18,296 nt of DNA from positions 1 through 18,296 of the forward strand of contig CALHZD010000105.1 of the NCBI GenBank assembly GCA_938040985.1, written 5' to 3'. This document shows, piece after piece, positions 14,797 through 18,296 of the stretch. Position 1 is the stretch's first letter, and every line of letters begins with the position of its first letter. Under the pieces are notes generated by a model, which was not told where the DNA came from, did no database searches, and saw only the letters and a list, made by a program, of their open reading frames with translations. The stretch comes from an uncultured Propionivibrio sp. (GTDB taxonomy: Bacteria > Pseudomonadota > Gammaproteobacteria > Burkholderiales > Rhodocyclaceae). Position numbers and translations under genes: made by a program.

Positions 14797-15567
14797 ATGA
14801 TTCATCCGACTGCCATCATTCATCCGGAGGCAAAACTTGGCGCAGGCGTATCTGTCGGCGCCTATTCGATCATTGAGGCCGGCGTCGAAATTGGCGATAA
14901 CACGCGCATTGGTCCGCACGTCGTCATTACCGGCCGTACCCGTATCGGCTGCGATAACCAGATTTTCCAGTTCTGTTCTTTAGGTGAAGTGCCGCAGGAC
15001 AAGAAATATGCGGGCGAGCCGACCCGCCTGGTCATCGGCGATCGCAACACCATCCGCGAGTTCTGTACTTTCAATCTGGGAACGGCGCAGGACGCGGGCA
15101 TTACGCGCATGGGCGACGATAACTGGATCATGGCTTATGTGCATATCGCACATGATTGCCAGATCGGCAACCATACAATTTTTGCCAATAATGCCCAATT
15201 GGCAGGTCATGTACATGTTGATGACTGGGTGATTTTCGGCGGCTTCAGCGGCGCTCACCAATTTTGCCGTATTGGCGCGCATGCGATGATCGCCGCTGGC
15301 ACGATTGTTTTGCAGGATGTACCGCCTTATGTCATGGCTGGCGGTACGACGGCCGCGCCGTTTGGCCTCAATATCGAAGGTTTGCGCCGCCGCGGTTTTT
15401 CCTCGGAGTCGCTACAGGCGCTCAAACATGCCTATCGCACCCTGTATCGATCCGGCCTGACGCTTGAAGAAGCTCGCACCAAGCTGGCGGATGAAGCTGC
15501 TGCGCATGCCGAGATTCAACCTTTCCTCGATTTTCTGGCAGTTTCCAAACGCGGCATCATCCGATGA
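14797..15567 (+). CDS. lpxA: UDP-N-acetylglucosamine O-acyltransferase
   Basis: First step of lipid A synthesis: transfers a 3-hydroxyacyl chain to position 3 of UDP-GlcNAc. The product is 256 residues (E. coli 262), a left-handed beta-helix followed by a helical C-terminal domain. Catalytic H119 lies in YVHIAHDCQIGNH (E. coli H125). Conserved blocks YAGEPTRLVIGDRNTIRE, ANNAQLAGHVHVDDW and IEGLRRRGFS are present. At the position of E. coli G173, the acyl-length ruler, alignment by eye places A167, and the pair equivalent to N190-H191 reads T184-T185. AAGGAA eight bases before the ATG supports the start. The stop overlaps lpxB by ATGA. Confidence 0.97.
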   Translation: MIHPTAIIHPEAKLGAGVSVGAYSIIEAGVEIGDNTRIGPHVVITGRTRIGCDNQIFQFCSLGEVPQDKKYAGEPTRLVIGDRNTIREFCTFNLGTAQDAGITRMGDDNWIMAYVHIAHDCQIGNHTIFANNAQLAGHVHVDDWVIFGGFSGAHQFCRIGAHAMIAAGTIVLQDVPPYVMAGGTTAAPFGLNIEGLRRRGFSSESLQALKHAYRTLYRSGLTLEEARTKLADEAAAHAEIQPFLDFLAVSKRGIIR

Positions 15568-16769
15568 ACAACAGGGCGGTGCGTATTGCCATGGTGGCGG
15601 GCGAAGCCTCCGGAGATTTGCTCGGCGCGCACCTTATCGCGGCATTGAAACGCCGTTTGCCGCAAGTCGAGTTTTTCGGCATCGGCGGTCCAAAAATGCA
15701 GGCCTTGGGGTTCCAATCCTGGTATGCACAGGAAACCTTGGCCGTGCGTGGGTATGCCGAAGTGCTGCGCCGTTTCCGTAAAATCCTGTCTATTCGCAGT
15801 GCGCTAAAACGCCGCCTGCTGGCTAATCCGCCTGATATTTTCATTGGCGTCGATGCGCCGGATTTTAATTTTGGTCTGGAAAAGCCGCTTAAACAGCACG
15901 GTATCCCATGCATCCATTACGTTAGCCCATCGATCTGGGCGTGGCGCGGGCAGCGGATTCACCGCATTGGCAAGGCCGTATCGCGCATCCTGGCGCTGTT
16001 TCCCTTTGAGCCTGAAATCTACGAAAAACAAGGCATTCCGGTCAGCTATGTCGGGCATCCGCTGGCCGATGTGTTGCCGCTGGAAGATAGCCGCAACGCG
16101 GCGCGCGAGCTGTTCGGGCTGCCGACGCAGCGGCCGGTATTTACCCTGCTGCCGGGCAGTCGACAGGCGGAAGTGCAGTTCATGGCGGATGCCTTTGTCG
16201 GTGCGGCGCTCAAGGTGATCGAATCGTTACCGGATGCCGAATTCTTCGTACCGCTGGCGACCCGCGAGACGCGCCTGCTGTTTGAAGCCGCCATGCAGCG
16301 CGCCAATGCCCGCCAGTTGCCGGTGCGTCTGCTGTTCGGCCATGCGCATGAAGCCATGGCGGCGGCGGATATCGTCCTCGTCGCCAGCGGCACGGCGACG
16401 CTGGAAGCCGCGCTGCTCAAACGTCCTATGGTCATCGTCTATAAGATGGCGCCGATGACTTACCGCATCATGCGTTGCATGAAAGGCTATTTGCCCTATA
16501 TTGGCCTGCCCAATATCCTCGCTGGGCGTTTTGTCGTTCCTGAATTCATCCAGGACGATGCGACGCCGGAAAACCTGGCGCAAGCGCTGCTGAACCTGTA
16601 CGCCGACCGGATAACTTGTGCCGCTATCGCAGAGGTCTTCCATGAAATCCACGTGCAATTGCGGCAAAACTCTGCCGAGAAAGCCGCAGCGGCGGTATTG
16701 CTGCACCTGCCGGAACATTTTCTGAAACCGGCTGTTGCCGACACGGGCCATGCCGCGCACGCCGCCTGA
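15564..16769 (+). CDS. lpxB: Lipid-A-disaccharide synthase
   Basis: Family 19 glycosyltransferase at the inner face of the membrane; joins lipid X to UDP-diacylglucosamine to form the lipid A disaccharide. The product is 401 residues (E. coli 382). Key blocks are AGEASGDLLGAHL (12-24), GIGGPKM, IGVDAPDFNF with D98, HYVSPSIWAWR (118-128), LPGSR (196-200), ASGTATLEAALL (274-285) and GLPNILAG (314-321). The extra length is a low-complexity tail rich in alanine and histidine after FLKPAVAD, within the 20 bases shared with rnhB. It overlaps lpxA by ATGA and has no separate ribosome site. Confidence 0.97.
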   Translation: MNNRAVRIAMVAGEASGDLLGAHLIAALKRRLPQVEFFGIGGPKMQALGFQSWYAQETLAVRGYAEVLRRFRKILSIRSALKRRLLANPPDIFIGVDAPDFNFGLEKPLKQHGIPCIHYVSPSIWAWRGQRIHRIGKAVSRILALFPFEPEIYEKQGIPVSYVGHPLADVLPLEDSRNAARELFGLPTQRPVFTLLPGSRQAEVQFMADAFVGAALKVIESLPDAEFFVPLATRETRLLFEAAMQRANARQLPVRLLFGHAHEAMAAADIVLVASGTATLEAALLKRPMVIVYKMAPMTYRIMRCMKGYLPYIGLPNILAGRFVVPEFIQDDATPENLAQALLNLYADRITCAAIAEVFHEIHVQLRQNSAEKAAAAVLLHLPEHFLKPAVADTGHAAHAA

Positions 16770-17352
16770 GCCACTGGCTCAACCGGAAGGGCGGGTGTGC
16801 GGCGTCGACGAAGCCGGGCGTGGTCCGCTGGCAGGGCCGGTTGTCGCGGCGGCCGTCATCCTTGATCCCGCGCGCCCCATCCTGGGATTAAATGACTCCA
16901 AAAAGCTTTCGGCTAAACGCCGCATGGAACTGGCGCAGGAAATTCGCGACAAGGCGCTGGCCTGGTCGATTGCCGAAGCCAGTGTCGAGGAGATCGATCG
17001 CCTCAATATTCTTCAAGCCAGTCTGCTCGCGATGCGGCGGGCGGTGGCTGGCGTCTCGCCGCCTCCGCGCAGAGCGCTGATCGATGGCAACAAATGCCCG
17101 CTACTCGATTGCCCGGCTGAGGCCATCGTTGGCGGTGACGGCAAAGTGGCGGCCATCGCCGCCGCGTCGATTTTGGCTAAAACGGCGCGTGACGCCGGCA
17201 TGCAAGCTTTGCATGCGATTTATCCGATGTACGGTTTTGACCGCCATAAAGGTTATCCGACAGCCGCCCATCTCGCCGCGCTGCGCCGGTATGGCCCGAC
17301 GCCGGCGCATCGGCGCAGCTTCTCGCCCGTCGCACAACTGGCCTTGCTATGA
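16750..17352 (+). CDS. rnhB: Ribonuclease HII
   Basis: Cuts the RNA strand of RNA-DNA hybrids and removes single ribonucleotides from DNA. The product is 200 residues from ATG 16750. The four acidic catalytic residues are visible: D20 and E21 in CGVDEAGRGPLAGPV, D112 in LIDGNKCP, and D130 in GGDGKVAAIAAASILAK. The C-terminal block YGFDRHKGYPTAAHL is typical. A TTG at 16735 would add five residues but has no ribosome site, so the ATG is preferred. The gene overlaps lpxB by 20 bases and ends in an ATGA overlap with the methyltransferase. It follows lpxB in many proteobacteria. Confidence 0.96.
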   Translation: MPRTPPEPLAQPEGRVCGVDEAGRGPLAGPVVAAAVILDPARPILGLNDSKKLSAKRRMELAQEIRDKALAWSIAEASVEEIDRLNILQASLLAMRRAVAGVSPPPRRALIDGNKCPLLDCPAEAIVGGDGKVAAIAAASILAKTARDAGMQALHAIYPMYGFDRHKGYPTAAHLAALRRYGPTPAHRRSFSPVAQLALL

Positions 17353-18224
17353 AAAGCGGCATGGAAAGTAGTCAAAGCGGCATCAAAAGCATTGCCTCGC
17401 GCGCCAACCCGCATCTCAAGGCGCTGAAAAAAATCTGCCACAGCGGGCACGCGCGGCGGGCGGCGGACATCATCGCGCTTGACGGCATGCATCTGCTTGA
17501 AAGCTATACCGCAAACTGCCTTCGTTTGGGCGGTCGGCTGGAAGAAATCGTTATTGCCGACAGCGCGCAAGACAAGCCGGAGATTGCCCGCTATCTGGCT
17601 GTGTTGCCGGCGAACGTGCCTGTCACCGTGCTGGCTGACCGTTTGTTCGACGAACTCGCGCTTGTCCGCTCACCCAGCGGGATTTTGGCGCTGGCGACGC
17701 GACCGTCCTGCCCAACGGCGCCGGATGCAGCGAGCGATGCCGTCCTGCTCGATGGCATTCAAGACCCGGGCAATGTTGGTTCGATTCTACGCAGCGCGGC
17801 GGCGGCGGGGTTCAGCCAGGCGCTATTGACGGCGGATTGTGCGCAGGCCTGGTCGCCAAAAGTTCTGCGCGCGGCGATGGGCGCGCATTTCCTGCTGAAC
17901 ATCCACGAAAACGCCGACCTGTGCGCCTTTATCGACGGCTACGGCGGGCTGGCGCTGGCAACAAGCCTCAATGCCGCATCGCGCCCGCTGTTCGGTGCGG
18001 ACGGGCTCGCAAATGGCGTTGATCTGGTGCAGCGCCCGATTGCCTGGGTCTTCGGCAATGAAGGGCAGGGCGTCCGGCCAGCGGTGGCGGCGTGCGTGAG
18101 CTGCTGCGTCCGCATTCCTATGCCCGGTGCGGCGGAATCGCTCAATGTCGCGGCGGCGGCGGCTATCTGTTTGTTCGAAACGGTCAGGCAGCGCGGGGAG
18201 GCGTCTCCCCAAAGGGTGCCCTGA
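17349..18224 (+). CDS. SpoU/TrmH-family RNA 2'-O-methyltransferase
   Basis: A SPOUT-class enzyme that should methylate a ribose 2'-hydroxyl in rRNA or tRNA using S-adenosylmethionine; the exact target cannot be read from the sequence. The product is 291 residues. An N-terminal substrate-binding region (about 15-120, with IASRANPHLKALKKI) precedes the knotted catalytic domain. Motif 1 is LLDGIQDPGNVGSILRSA with N142 and catalytic R148, motif 2 is FGNEGQGV (235-242), and motif 3 is IPMPGAAESLNVAAAAAI (256-273). It resembles the TsnR/RlmB-like group; I do not assign a symbol. The start overlaps rnhB by ATGA; ATG 17361 is an alternative. The last codons (about EASPQRVP and the stop) are written by the palindromic repeats at the right edge. 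Confidence 0.92.
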   Translation: MKSGMESSQSGIKSIASRANPHLKALKKICHSGHARRAADIIALDGMHLLESYTANCLRLGGRLEEIVIADSAQDKPEIARYLAVLPANVPVTVLADRLFDELALVRSPSGILALATRPSCPTAPDAASDAVLLDGIQDPGNVGSILRSAAAAGFSQALLTADCAQAWSPKVLRAAMGAHFLLNIHENADLCAFIDGYGGLALATSLNAASRPLFGADGLANGVDLVQRPIAWVFGNEGQGVRPAVAACVSCCVRIPMPGAAESLNVAAAAAICLFETVRQRGEASPQRVP

Positions 18225-18294
18225 GGCCCTTGTAAACAGGGCATCTCCAGAGGGGTGCCCGGAGAAGCCCTATCCATGCGGGGTTCAGGGCGCC
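18195..18294. repeat. Cluster of GC-rich palindromes at operon end
   Basis: Three inverted repeats lie in 100 bases: GGGGAG/CTCCCC (18195-18200/18205-18210, loop GCGT), TGCCCTG/CAGGGCA (18217-18223/18237-18243), and GGTGCCC/GGGCGCC (18254-18260/18288-18294, one G-U). GGGTGCCC occurs twice directly (18214-18221 and 18253-18260). The methyltransferase stop lies in the second palindrome. No T tract follows any stem, so these are not standard terminators. They look like a REP-type extragenic repeat. No gene is seen in the final 72 bases. Confidence 0.45.
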
Positions 18295-18296
18295 TG

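Noticed and set aside
17939..18277. Minus-strand frame starting in the right-edge repeats
   Set aside because: It is antisense to the methyltransferase, and its N terminus is simply the translated palindromes.

Overview
The window is a core housekeeping and envelope-biogenesis locus of a Gram-negative bacterium, most likely a betaproteobacterium. The evidence is the gene content and order (map-glnD divergent from rpsB-tsf-pyrH-frr-uppS-cdsA-dxr-rseP-bamA-skp-lpxD-fabZ-lpxA-lpxB-rnhB), in particular uppS-cdsA before dxr, whereas Escherichia coli has dxr first. Residue-level details, such as the form of the LpxA active-site strand, also fit betaproteobacteria. I cannot name the genus. GC content is moderately high by eye. 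No mobile element, CRISPR array, phage gene, tRNA or rRNA is visible.

Layout. Positions 1-2650 (minus strand) hold map followed by glnD, which runs off the left edge, so its C-terminal third is missing. Positions 2651-2968 are the divergent control region, with a likely map promoter and a likely extended -10 promoter plus a structured leader for rpsB. Positions 2969-6136 hold the translation block rpsB, tsf, pyrH and frr. Positions 6193-9067 hold lipid-precursor genes uppS, cdsA and dxr. Positions 9064-13295 hold envelope stress and outer-membrane assembly genes rseP, bamA and skp. Positions 13313-16769 hold the lipid A block lpxD, fabZ, lpxA and lpxB. Positions 16750-18224 hold rnhB and a SpoU/TrmH-type RNA methyltransferase. 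The last ~100 bases are a cluster of GC-rich inverted repeats that reaches back into the end of the methyltransferase gene.

How it works together. The plus-strand genes are tightly packed, with five ATGA stop/start overlaps, and read as one long operon or a few nested ones. They couple ribosome function and UMP phosphorylation to undecaprenyl, phospholipid and isoprenoid precursors, outer-membrane protein folding and lipid A synthesis.

I found no undescribed multi-gene system; the genes are ordinary. The unexpected signals are in the RNA. They are (1) an almost perfect intrinsic-terminator hairpin with a T7 tract inside the cdsA reading frame, with a Pro-Pro-Pro stretch on its 5' arm; (2) a compact three-way junction in the rpsB-tsf gap; (3) a multi-hairpin rpsB leader with GGAGG in a loop; and (4) the palindrome cluster at the right edge. 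All structures were read by eye; no folding program or database search was run.
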